Source: Streptomyces antnestii (GTDB lineage: Bacteria > Actinomycetota > Actinomycetes > Streptomycetales > Streptomycetaceae). From it: a DNA stretch of 64,000 nucleotides. The stretch is from positions 169,810-233,809 of the forward strand of contig NZ_RZYA01000014.1 in assembly GCF_004005495.1 (NCBI RefSeq), written 5' to 3'. Each line of letters begins with the position of its first letter. Position 1 is the stretch's first letter. The translations under genes and the position numbers were made by a program. This document shows positions 16,755 through 24,032 of the stretch, piece by piece. The notes under the pieces were generated by a model, which did not search any database, was not told the DNA's origin, and worked only from the letters and a program-made list of their open reading frames with translations.

Positions 16755-17716
16755 GAGTGGTTGCCTCGTTCCAGGAGATCGGCGAGCGCGGCAGTCATGG
16801 GCAGCCCGGTCGGGGGCTCCATCCATGCCCACTGTCCCGAAGGGTTGCACTCGATGAACGTCCACGTGCCGTCGTCGGACAGAGTGAAGTCGAACGAGCC
16901 GAAGACGAGCCCGAAGTGCCGCAGGTACGCGAACAGTGCGCGCTCGACGTCGGCCGGCGCGGCGACCGGGGTGTACGTGTGGGTGGTGTAGTCAGTGCGC
17001 CAGTCGAGCAGCCCCGAGTCGATCCGTACGGCGAACACCTGCTCGCCGATCACGGTCACGCGGACGTCGGCGACCTTGTCGACACGGGCCTGCAACAGGT
17101 GCATGGTCCCGGCGACACCGTCGTCGATCTCGTCCTCGGTGACCTCGTCGACGCGTACGGTCTGCGCCTGCCCGTCGACGAGGTACAGCGGGGTCGCAAG
17201 CGGCTTGTAGATCACGGCCCCGTGTTCCTTGACGAACGCGCGGGCGTCGTCGGGCCGGTTCGTGATCAGGGTCGGCGGCAGAACGAACCCGGCCTCGGCC
17301 GCGGCGGCGAGCCCGGCCGGCTTGTACTCGGCGTCGCCGATGCGGTGTGGGTGGTTCACGTACAGGCAGTCGGGCAGCGACACGAGCACGCCGCCGAGCC
17401 CGTACCGGGCCTGCGCTGCGGCAAAGCGCGCGTCCTGGTCGTCGAGGTGAGGGAAAGCGAACCCGGACGGGCGCCGGTAGTACAGCGCCCGCACGCCGTC
17501 GAGCTGGGAGACGCGGGTTGGGGTCGCGAGACTGCCCCGCCACTGTGTCGTGCCGCCGCCGATGTGGGCGGAGCACGTCAGGGTGGCGGGGAAGTGACCG
17601 GAGTCGAACCGCACGACCGGGACGCCCCGGCCGTGCAGCTCGGCAATCACAAAGTCGGCCGTCGGGTCGTCATCGTTCGTGACGACCGCGACCGGACGCG
17701 CATCAGCGTGTGTCAC
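16751..17716 (-). CDS. tgmB: ATP-grasp ribosomal peptide maturase (TgmB)
   Basis: 321 aa from GTG at 17716, overlapping the precursor stop by 4 bases. ATP-grasp features: an N-terminal domain (VAVVTNDDDPTADFVIAELH, LYYRRPSGFAFP), the ATP-binding lysine region AVIYKPLATPLYLVD, VDKVADVRVTVIGEQVFAVR and the metal-binding end WTFIECNPSGQWAWME. This is the enzyme family that makes side-chain ester or amide rings (omega-ester/amide linkages between Thr/Ser/Lys and Asp/Glu) in graspetides. Its substrate is expected to be the adjacent precursor. The gene is complete with no visible defect. Confidence 0.92.
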   Translation of the reverse strand: MTHADARPVAVVTNDDDPTADFVIAELHGRGVPVVRFDSGHFPATLTCSAHIGGGTTQWRGSLATPTRVSQLDGVRALYYRRPSGFAFPHLDDQDARFAAAQARYGLGGVLVSLPDCLYVNHPHRIGDAEYKPAGLAAAAEAGFVLPPTLITNRPDDARAFVKEHGAVIYKPLATPLYLVDGQAQTVRVDEVTEDEIDDGVAGTMHLLQARVDKVADVRVTVIGEQVFAVRIDSGLLDWRTDYTTHTYTPVAAPADVERALFAYLRHFGLVFGSFDFTLSDDGTWTFIECNPSGQWAWMEPPTGLPMTAALADLLERGNHS

Positions 17717-18009
17717 TGGTCGGTGTCGTTACCCGTGTCCGAGTCGGTGCTGCCGCCGCCCTGCCCGTCGGGCGAGGTGCCAGTCGACGGGTTGGTGCCG
17801 CTGCTCGTGCCGTGACCGGGCGACGCGACCGGGACGCCGGCCATGTTGAAGTAGCGGCCGGTCTGCGTCGCCGGGTCGATCTCGACGCGGGTCTGCTCGC
17901 CGTAGACGGCCGGGTACGGGACGAAGCGGCGGGTTCCCCACGGGCGGGGCGTGCGGTGGCCCTGCGGCAGTGGGGTTCCCGTCGGGATGCGTTCCGCGTA
18001 GTTGAACAT
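17713..18009 (-). CDS. tgmA: ATP-grasp-modified RiPP precursor (TgmA)
   Basis: 98 aa from ATG at 18009, with GAGAGGA upstream. The leader has the family hallmark PRPWGTRRFVPYP (residues 21-33) and a second conserved block GRYFNMAGVP. The C-terminal 35 residues are free of bulky residues and rich in Thr, Ser, Asp and Gly (GTSSGTNPSTGTSPDGQGGG, then STDSDTGNDTDQ). Such a core is suited to ester links between Thr/Ser and Asp. D81-G82 is an Asp-Gly pair, chemically the easiest aspartimide site, and a candidate target of the PIMT-like enzyme; this is inference. It is translationally coupled to tgmB. Confidence 0.9.
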   Translation of the reverse strand: MFNYAERIPTGTPLPQGHRTPRPWGTRRFVPYPAVYGEQTRVEIDPATQTGRYFNMAGVPVASPGHGTSSGTNPSTGTSPDGQGGGSTDSDTGNDTDQ

Positions 18010-18095
18010 CGCGTTCCTCTCGCTGGTGGTTCGGTCGGATCGTGCGATGGAGCAACCGCCCCCGCCGGCAGCTCGTACAGCGGCGGGGGCGGAGA

Positions 18096-18557
18096 TCAGG
18101 GGACGGGCCGCAGCAAGCGCGGCCGCCGATGCCTGCCCCGGTCCGTCGAGGGCCGGGTGCGACCGGTGAACGCGGGTATCTGCGGGGCCCGTCGGGCCGG
18201 CAGCGGGTCGACGCGCAGCTCGTAGCGAGCGCCGTAGTCGGTGACGGTGAACGCGTACGGGCGGCCCTCGGCGAGGGCGAGCAGCACGTGCTCGTACCGT
18301 TCAGGGGTGTTTGCCCACGCGCGCAGAACGGCGTCGGGCCGCGGGCCGTAGGCAGGGGCCCTGACCAGGGGCACGCGGGAGAGGTACGGCGTAGCCGGTG
18401 TGGGAGCGAGCAGCCCGGCGTACCGGCCGGTCGTCTGCCGGGCCCATCGGGCGGCGAGGCGGGGCGTTGTCGCGCGGTACGTCGCGAGGATCGCCTCGTA
18501 CGTGCCGTCGAGGGAGCGGGCGAGTAACTCGCACCGGTAGGCGTAGCGTCTGGGCAC
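18096..18557 (-). CDS. Uncharacterised protein of the graspetide operon
   Basis: 153 aa from GTG at 18557, preceded by a near-perfect GGAGGTG at good spacing; an upstream in-frame start at 18602 lacks this. The protein is basic, with YRCELLARSLDGTYEAILAT, TPRLAARWARQTTGRYAGLL and ERYEHVLLALAEGRPYAFTV, and ends in an Arg-rich tail. No known domain is recognised and there is no signal peptide. Its place between the frameshifted gene and tgmA suggests a cluster accessory, but not a function. Confidence 0.65.
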   Translation of the reverse strand: MPRRYAYRCELLARSLDGTYEAILATYRATTPRLAARWARQTTGRYAGLLAPTPATPYLSRVPLVRAPAYGPRPDAVLRAWANTPERYEHVLLALAEGRPYAFTVTDYGARYELRVDPLPARRAPQIPAFTGRTRPSTDRGRHRRPRLLRPVP

Positions 18558-18668
18558 CGTGGCACCTCCGCAGCGGGGCGGGAATCGTGGGGGCGTGCGC
18601 ATGGGGTGGGAAGTCGGGCCGCTCGGCGGGAGCCACGGGGGAGGACTCGACCGCCGAGCGACCCTGTC

Positions 18669-19173
18669 TTAGGGGAGCGCCCGGGTATGTATGCGCTGCG
18701 CCGAGTCGGCGACGCTTGCGGCCGCGAAGTACAAACGGTTCGCGGCGATCCAGGCGGTGATGTACTCGTTCACCGCAGGGCCGACCGCAGTAGTCGACAG
18801 GGGGGGCGAGGCCGACGGCGAGCAGCACGTGCCCGATCTCGCAGATCACCCGCCCCCAGTTCCCGGCGCGCGTGGTGAGCGCGTGCGGGGTGCCGTCGAG
18901 GCGGACCAGGACGACGCCGTTATGCACGGCGATCCGCTCGCCCACGTCGGGCAGCGTGGCGCTAGCGGGGGCCGCGCCGAGGGCGTGCGCAAAGCCGAGC
19001 ATGCGGGACTCGATCGCGGCTGTGGTGTCGGCGTCGCGTCGCGGCATCGGGTGCGTGATCAGCATGGGCGCGAACCCGCGATCGCCGATTCGGTCGACCC
19101 ACGGCCGGACAGACAGAGACGCGATCACGCCAGAGGTCGGGACGGCCGGGGCGAGTTGCTCGGTAGGTGTCAC
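18669..19173 (-). pseudogene. Graspetide-cluster accessory gene, frameshifted in a C7 run
   Basis: Starts at GTG 19173, overlapping the stop of the ATPase gene (GTGA). The first frame reads VIASLSVRPWVDRIGDRGFA, HALGAAPASATLPDVGERIA, VVLVRLDGTPHALTTRAGNW and VICEIGHVLLAVGLAPP. In the minus-strand run of seven C (plus 18800-18806) the sensible reading shifts by one base to STTAVGPAVNEYITAWIAAN and RLYFAAASVADSAQRIHTRA, with a stop at 18669. Removing one C restores a single 167-codon gene. Either the run is a sequencing or assembly error, or the gene is naturally disrupted or slips at this run. Function unknown. Confidence 0.7.
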
Positions 19174-19601
19174 TTCGCGATCACCTCGGCCCACACGGTC
19201 TTGCCGAACGCGGCGTCATCAACGCCCCATTGGCACAGCCCGTCAAGGATCAGCAGCCCTCGGCCGCGGTCTCGCTTGTGCGACTCGGGCCGCGGCTGGG
19301 GATGCCGGCGGACCGGGTCGCGTACTTCGATCCGTGTGCGGCCGTTGCCACTGTGGAGCGTGAGCGCGAGGGCATCGCCGGGCTCGGTGCCGTAGCGAAT
19401 GCTGTTGGTGACGAGTTCGCTCGTGACCAACACGATCGCGTCGACGTAATCCTCGGCGGCGTCCGGCTCGCTCTGCATCACGTGCTCGCGGGCGAACTGC
19501 CGTGCCGCGCGAGCCGATCGAGGCTCGCCCGACAACACCAACTCTTGCCGCTGATCGAGCCTCGGGGCGAGGAGTCGCGCGCCCTGTCGCATGTCGACCA
19601 T
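19170..19601 (-). CDS. ATP-binding protein, anti-sigma/RsbW-like HATPase
   Basis: 143 aa from ATG at 19601 (AGAGGA ten bases upstream); the frame stays open to 19634. It has the GHKL ATPase motifs of small serine-kinase anti-sigma factors: YVDAIVLVTSELVTNSIRYG (N-box, with ELVTN), IEVRDPVRRHPQPRPE (G1-like, Asp) and RGRGLLILDGLCQWGV (G2). Streptomyces has many stand-alone copies, often first in small operons next to XRE regulators, as here. It probably co-regulates the graspetide operon by protein contact. It is the first gene of the leftward operon and is divergent from the XRE gene. Confidence 0.85.
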   Translation of the reverse strand: MVDMRQGARLLAPRLDQRQELVLSGEPRSARAARQFAREHVMQSEPDAAEDYVDAIVLVTSELVTNSIRYGTEPGDALALTLHSGNGRTRIEVRDPVRRHPQPRPESHKRDRGRGLLILDGLCQWGVDDAAFGKTVWAEVIAK

Positions 19602-19758
19602 GAGTGTCCTCTTGGTGACGGGTAGTGCGATCACTCAACCCCGCTGCATCCTGTAGAGGCCACGAACTACCCGCACACTGCATACGGCAATTCGTGCGGC
19701 GCATACCGGTGCACCACTTTCGGCCGATGCCGCGTAGCAAGAGGGGGAGAAGGAATCC
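19602..19758. promoter_or_regulatory. Divergent control region of the graspetide operon
   Basis: 157 bases between the ATPase gene and the XRE gene. CATAC occurs twice, at 19681-19685 and 19702-19706, 21 bases (two helical turns) apart in the contexts GCATACGG and GCATACCGG. This could be a regulator site; no clear -10/-35 pair is visible. Confidence 0.3.
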
Positions 19759-20530
19759 GTGAACTGGTCCGCGCAAGCAATCCGCGACGCTGCACGAGCA
19801 GGCGACTACGGCCGGGTGGTGAAACTCGCCCGGGTCGCAGCTGGCCTTTCGCAAGAGCAGCTCGGGGAGGGCTGCGGGACGAGCCAGTCCGCGGTTTCGC
19901 GCCTTGAGGGAAGGGGCGCGGGATCGTACGAAACGGCTCAACTGTCGCGGGTGGCAAGCCATCTTCAGATTCCCCCGCACCTCGTCGGCTTAGCCGACCA
20001 CACAGCGGCGAACGCTGGGCGGGGGGATGGAAACGGAACCGATGTGGAACGGCGCAGCTTCCTCGGAGGGGTCGCGGCAGTCGCCGCAGCGCCGGCGCTC
20101 TCCATGGCGCCCACGCAGCGGGCGCACGCAGCCGAGACCGGACAAGCGGCCACGCTTCGCGTGGCGACGACCGCATTTCGGCGCCTCGACGGTACGACGC
20201 CGTCGCGGCAGCTCGTCGACCGGTGCTGTCGCACCTGAAGTTGACGCAGACGATCGCGCAGGATGCCGAGGGCGAAGACGAGCGCGCGAGACTCGCGGCC
20301 GTCGGCAGCGAAGTCGCGAGCCTCGCCGGGTGGCTTCACTGGGACATGGGTGACAACGGGTCAGCCCGAACGTGGTACGGCTCGTCGATCAAAGCGGCCC
20401 GACGCGCGGGTAACCCGTTGCTGGCTGCCTATCAGTTGGGCAGTCTCGCGCAGTTCGAGGCGCACTCAGGCAACGCGGCGCAGGGCCTCAGCCTCACCCG
20501 ATCCGCGCGCAAGCAGCTCGGCCCGAACTC
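19759..20530 (+). pseudogene. XRE-family regulator, frameshifted and truncated
   Basis: Starts at GTG 19759 after GGAGAAGGA. HTH: VVKLARVAAGLSQEQLGEGC and GTSQSAVSRLEGRG, then LSRVASHLQIPPHLVGLADH, the usual start of streptomycete XRE/TPR regulators. A one-base loss near 20220 ends this frame at 20238; the correct continuation (LSHLKLTQTIAQDAEGEDER, VASLAGWLHWDMGDNGSART, GNPLLAAYQLGSLAQFEAHS) is in the next frame. It is cut near 20530 by a transposase fragment, so the TPR half is lost. Codon 78 is TTA (19990-19992), so the intact ancestor would have been bldA-dependent. Confidence 0.8.
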
Positions 20531-20699
20531 GTGGATGCCTCCCACATCCGCGCGAAAAAAAGGGGGCGAGGCGACCGGCCCGTCACCGGTCGACCGCGGG
20601 AAGACGGGCAGTAAACACCATCTGATCTGCGACGGGAAGGGCACCCCGTTCAAGGTCATCACCACCGCGGGCAACGGACCGCCTTCCGGCCTCGCGTAA
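20531..20699 (+). mobile_element. IS5-family transposase fragment
   Basis: The translated sequence matches the middle of an IS5-group transposase: VDASHIRAKK, then after a frame slip in a run of seven A, GGEATGPSPVDRGKTGSKHH and LICDGKGTPFKVITTAGN. The first Asp (VDASH) is part of the DDE site. Both ends of the element are missing. Its insertion or a later deletion removed the 3' half of the XRE gene. Confidence 0.75.
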
Positions 20700-20748
20700 A
20701 AGTAGAGCTGCTCGCCCGGCGGCATCTTGAAGCGGTCGGGAGATCCGT

Positions 20749-21273
20749 TCAGCCGATGGTGAAGCGCTGGTTCCGGGCGCCTCGGTCGCAGCGGGCAGTG
20801 CGGTAGTAGCCGTTGTCCTGCCGGCAGAGGCAGCGGCCCGTGCCGACGCTTTGGAGCATGATGGCGCTGCGGGCGGCGGGCTGGACGGTGCGCCACTTCT
20901 GGTATGAGCCGCCGTTACAGCGCAGGGGATAGACGTCGCCCCGGTCCTTGCTGTCGAGGCAGCGGCCCCAGAAGTTGTTCTTGAGGGTGGTGCTGGTGTT
21001 GAGGCGGCCGTTCCACTGCCACAGGAGGCTGCCGCGTCCTGTGTCGCAGCGGTCGCCCTTGAGGCCGGTTTCGTCGGTCTCGCGCAGGCAGTCACCGTAG
21101 CGGTAGTTCGCGAAGCGGCTGGTGGCGGTGGCAGCCGAGGCGGGTGTGGGGGTGAGGAGGGGGAGGCCGGCTGCGGCGATGAGGGCGGCGAAGGCTTTCC
21201 GGGGCGGGCCGCGCACTGGGGGTCTGCTCACAGTGGTTTTCAGAGGTACCTCAACAGGATCCCCGAACACCAC
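20749..21273 (-). CDS. Exported ricin-type beta-trefoil lectin-like protein
   Basis: Up to 174 aa. The frame opens at GTG 21273, but the start could also be GTG 21231; neither has an ideal ribosome-binding site. A signal peptide (RKAFAALIAAAGLPLL, cut near TPASAATA) leads to a single trefoil of about 125 residues with QxW-like repeats and paired cysteines: YGDCLRETDETGLKGDRCDT, LLWQWNGRLNTSTTLKNNFW, GRCLDSKDRGDVYPLRCNGG and YQKWRTVQPAARSAIMLQSV. The protein has no catalytic domain, so it is a secreted carbohydrate-binding protein. No functional link to neighbours is evident. Confidence 0.78.
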   Translation of the reverse strand: MVFGDPVEVPLKTTVSRPPVRGPPRKAFAALIAAAGLPLLTPTPASAATATSRFANYRYGDCLRETDETGLKGDRCDTGRGSLLWQWNGRLNTSTTLKNNFWGRCLDSKDRGDVYPLRCNGGSYQKWRTVQPAARSAIMLQSVGTGRCLCRQDNGYYRTARCDRGARNQRFTIG

Positions 21274-21505
21274 CGCCTATGCCTGAAAAATGGGGAAAAC
21301 GCGCTGACGACTCCTGAAGGTCCGAGAGGAGGCGGTTTCCGGCGGGACGTCGCGCCGTTCTGATGGGGATCTTTGAATCTCCTCACCCTGTGCTGAGGAT
21401 GGGTCCGGAGTTGCTCGCCTTGATTCCTCAGGCGTGCAAGTGCTGATCTGCGGGTGGATGCCGAACTTGAGGCTGGTTCTTGGTCGGGTAGCTGGGTGGG
21501 CGCGA

Positions 21506-21539
21506 GGGCTGGGAGGGGGCGGTCTGGGGTGGGTGGGGT
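21506..21539 (+). other. G-quadruplex-capable G-rich run
   Basis: Six G-tracts of three or more within 34 bases (GGG-CT-GGG-A-GGGGG-CGGTCT-GGGG-T-GGG-T-GGGG) on the plus strand, in the stretch between the NTF2-like gene and the lectin gene. Its density stands out even in this GC-rich window. Confidence 0.5.
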
Positions 21540-21574
21540 CTTTCTCGTGGGCAACAGGTGGTGTGGGAGCGGGC

Positions 21575-21934
21575 TCAGGGTTCGATGGCGAGGTGTTCGA
21601 TGAGGTCGTCGCGCAGCGTGAACCGATAGCGGAGATCAATGGTGCCGCCGGGGAAGTTGCCTTCGAGGTGGTGTGTGGCGATGTAGTGGGCCTTGCTGGT
21701 CTCCTGAGCGTTCGTGAGGTGGATGGTGTAGGTGAATTCGGTGGCGGCTCGGTCCAGCCACCGCTCGATCGCGGCGCTGCCCTGGTAGGTGTTGCCGTCG
21801 TCGATCACTGTGGCGTCGTCGGTGAACGTCGTGACCGCGGTGGCGGTGTCGTGGGCGCGGTGGGCTGTGAGGTAGCGGGTGATCACCTCGGGCAGGTCGT
21901 CGGGGGTGATGGTCCGGGGCTGGTTGTCGTGCAT
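21575..21934 (-). CDS. NTF2-like/SnoaL-fold protein
   Basis: 119 aa from ATG at 21934, with AGGAG eight bases before. ITRYLTAHRAHDTATAVTTF, TDDATVIDDGNTYQGSAAIE, RWLDRAATEFTYTIHLTNAQ and TIDLRYRFTLRDDLIEHLAI give the cone-shaped NTF2-like fold of small nuclear-transport-factor-2 family proteins. Members range from isomerases and polyketide cyclases to stress proteins. It starts 25 bases after the SDR stop, so the two form an operon controlled from the HxlR side. Confidence 0.85.
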   Translation of the reverse strand: MHDNQPRTITPDDLPEVITRYLTAHRAHDTATAVTTFTDDATVIDDGNTYQGSAAIERWLDRAATEFTYTIHLTNAQETSKAHYIATHHLEGNFPGGTIDLRYRFTLRDDLIEHLAIEP

Positions 21935-21959
21935 GACGCTCCTGATGGTGGTGGCGGGT

Positions 21960-22745
21960 TCAGACGGTGGGGGTGGTGCCGCCGTCGATGACGTGTTCGG
22001 CGCCGACGATGGCCGAGGCGCGGTCGGAAACGAGGAAGGCGACGAGCTCGGCGACTTCCTCGGGCTGGTTGGGACGGCCGAGCGGGATGCCTCCCAGGGA
22101 GTCCATGAGCCGGCCCAGCGCCGCTTCCTGGGTGATACCGGCGTCGTGGGCGATCCGGGCGACGAGGTTGTCAGCGGCCGAGGTCTGGACGAAGCCGGGT
22201 GACACGGTGTTGACGCGGACGCCGTGGGGGGCGACCTCGTTGGCCAGGCCCTTGCTGTAGGTCGTCAGGGCGGCCTTGGCGGCGGCGTAGGCCAGAGTTC
22301 CGTTCCACAGCGGCATGCGGCGCTGGATCGAGGTGACGTGTACGACCGCCCCTCTGCCTTTGGCGATCATGTGTGAGAGGAGGGCGCGGTCCAGGCGGAC
22401 GGCGGCCAGCAGATTCGTGTTCAGCTCCCTGGTCCAGTCGTCCTCGCCGAGCGCGGCGAATCCTCCTGCCGGTGCCTCGGAGCCGCCGAGCGTGTTGACC
22501 AGGATGTCGACGCCTCCCACGCGGGCGTCCACCTCGGAGGCGACGTGGGCGGCGCCCTGGACGGTGGACAGGTCGGCGGCGATGAACGTCTTCTCCTCGA
22601 CGTCGTCGGGGCGGCTGCGGGCGGTGACCAGCACGGTCGCGCCGGCCTCGGCGAGCCGTCGGGCGATCGCGGCTCCGGTGCCCTTGGTGCCGCCGGTGAC
22701 CAGAGCGCGTCGGCCTTCGAGGGATTCGCTGATGGATGTGGTCAC
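21960..22745 (-). CDS. Short-chain dehydrogenase/reductase
   Basis: 261 aa from GTG at 22745 (CGGAG upstream). Classical SDR: cofactor loop ALVTGGTKGTGAAIARRLAE, NxxG-like ILVNTLGG, catalytic Ser region VVHVTSIQRRMPLWNG, YAAAKAALTTYSKGL (Tyr and Lys) and the PG segment VNTVSPGFVQT. The Arg in VTARSRPDD after strand 2 suggests NADP(H). The substrate is unknown. It faces an HxlR regulator over a long inverted repeat. HxlR/SDR pairs of this kind commonly respond to reactive aldehydes or quinones, but nothing here fixes the signal. Confidence 0.92.
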   Translation of the reverse strand: MTTSISESLEGRRALVTGGTKGTGAAIARRLAEAGATVLVTARSRPDDVEEKTFIAADLSTVQGAAHVASEVDARVGGVDILVNTLGGSEAPAGGFAALGEDDWTRELNTNLLAAVRLDRALLSHMIAKGRGAVVHVTSIQRRMPLWNGTLAYAAAKAALTTYSKGLANEVAPHGVRVNTVSPGFVQTSAADNLVARIAHDAGITQEAALGRLMDSLGGIPLGRPNQPEEVAELVAFLVSDRASAIVGAEHVIDGGTTPTV

Positions 22746-22796
22746 GTTGTGCTCCGTTCCCGGGCGCGAGTATGCGAGGCACCGCCCCCGTCTTGG

Positions 22797-22833
22797 CTGC
22801 TAAAATCGAAGCTACTAACTTCGACTTTAGCAG
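22797..22833. promoter_or_regulatory. HxlR operator: 15-bp inverted repeat
   Basis: Left arm CTGCTAAAATCGAAG (22797-22811), spacer CTACTAA, right arm CTTCGACTTTAGCAG (22819-22833): 14 of 15 positions pair. It is AT-rich in a GC-rich setting and lies in the 108-base spacer between the HxlR gene and the divergent SDR gene. It is almost certainly the regulator's binding site. Confidence 0.8.
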
Positions 22834-22853
22834 TAACTGAGGGGATGGTCGCC

Positions 22854-23363
22854 GTGGCAAGCCGGATCAGGCTGGAGGACCGGGAGTGCCCGCTGTCCAC
22901 AACGGTGGAACACGTCGGCGAGTGGTGGACACTGCTGATCCTCCACGACGCCTTCGACGGCTACACCCGCTTCGACCAGTTCCAGGAGAGCCTGGGCATC
23001 TCCTCCAGCATGCTCACCACCCGGCTGAAGACCCTGGTCGCGGATGGCCTGCTGGAGCGCCGGCCCTACCAGACCAGCCCTGTCCGGCACGAGTACGTCC
23101 TGACCGAACTCGGGCGCTCGCTGCGCCCGGTGATCGTCGCCCTGGCCGCGTGGGGCAATGCCCGCCTCACGCCGACGGAGCGCAGCATGATCCTCGTCGA
23201 CGCGCACAGCGGCGAGGAAGTTGAGCCCGTCGTCGTCGACGCCAAAACCGGCCGCCGACTCGACGACAGCGCCGCCTACGTCTTCACCGCGGGCCCCGCA
23301 GCCAGCGACGCGATGCGCAGCCGCTACGCGGCACGGCCGGCCATTCCCGCGGAAGAGGCGTAA
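22854..23363 (+). CDS. HxlR-family transcriptional regulator
   Basis: 169 aa from GTG at 22854, nine bases after GAGGGG; an ATG at 22845 would abut that site directly and is less likely. Winged-helix HxlR features: LEDRECPLSTTVEHVGEWWT (conserved Cys and GxWW), LLILHDAFDGYTRFDQFQES, LGISSSMLTTRLKTLVADGL, LERRPYQTSPVRHEYVLTEL and GRSLRPVIVALAAWGNARL. The C-terminal extension of about 50 residues (DAHSGEEVEPVVVDAKTGRR) is common in actinobacterial members. It most likely represses the divergent SDR-NTF2 operon and itself through the inverted repeat beside it. Confidence 0.92.
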   Translation: MASRIRLEDRECPLSTTVEHVGEWWTLLILHDAFDGYTRFDQFQESLGISSSMLTTRLKTLVADGLLERRPYQTSPVRHEYVLTELGRSLRPVIVALAAWGNARLTPTERSMILVDAHSGEEVEPVVVDAKTGRRLDDSAAYVFTAGPAASDAMRSRYAARPAIPAEEA

Positions 23364-23570
23364 GTCCGCCCGGAAGAGCCTCGTACAGCCTTGAGCAGGG
23401 CCGCGAGCACGGGCTGCACCTGACCGGTCTCGCGGCACCGGCTTGTCGCCGGCGTGATACCTGCCAACCCTCCCCAGCCGTTGAGAACTGGATCAAGTGA
23501 GGCGAGGAGTAACACCGGTCGTTTCCAAGAATCCCCATCAGGGCCGCCGCAGGCTGATAGCTGTACGCAT

Positions 23571-23607
23571 CAGTGCCCCCCGCCGAGCCGACTCGGTGGG
23601 GGCACTG
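23571..23607 (-). terminator. Strong hairpin after a degraded ORF
   Basis: CAGTGCCCCC and GGGGGCACTG form the outer stem and CCGAG/CTCGG the inner stem, with one small bulge, over 23571-23607. It lies just past the 3' end of the minus-strand degraded ORF (stop near 23619) and was probably its terminator. Confidence 0.65.
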
Positions 23608-23618
23608 ACGTGTGGAGG

Positions 23619-23994
23619 CTACGCCGCGGCGTCCGCGTTCGTGCTGGTCTTCGCGGCCGCGCGCTGCCGGCGCCGAGCCTCGGCCCGCTTGCGCCGCGGC
23701 TCGGCTGCGGCGAGGGCCTGTTCGAGGGCGACGAGCTCGTGCGGCGCCGCACCATGGGCACGGTCGGTCGTCCATGGGGTACGCGCGCCGCTGCTCGATT
23801 CCGACCGTCCGCTCGATACGCCGGGCCGCCTCACGAGCGATACGGCCGATGCGGGCGCGCTGCGCCTCGTCGAGCGGCAGGAACGGGCCGGCCTCGTCGT
23901 GCAGCCACGCGGCGGCCCGCGGGGCGGTGCGCCGGCGGACATCACCAACGGGTGATTCCCCCGGCAAGGCAGGGAAACGGACAAAGGCTATCAA
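23619..23994 (-). pseudogene. Degraded phage/ICE-type hypothetical with internal deletion
   Basis: Two minus-strand frames carry the two ends of one protein. The first reads AWLHDEAGPFLPLDEAQRAR, IGRIAREAARRIERTVGIEQ and RAYPMDDRPCPWCGA, ending at a CxxC. The second begins directly after it: PHELVALEQALAAAEPRRKR, AEARRRQRAAAKTSTNADAA. The zinc-ribbon middle expected between CPWC and the charged tail is missing and the two parts are out of frame. This looks like an actinophage or integrative-element gene after deletion. It is the nearest thing upstream of the giant-protein operon. Confidence 0.55.
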
Positions 23995-24032
23995 TTACCC
24001 TGGGTGCACCTTGCTCACCGGCGGGAGGTGCA

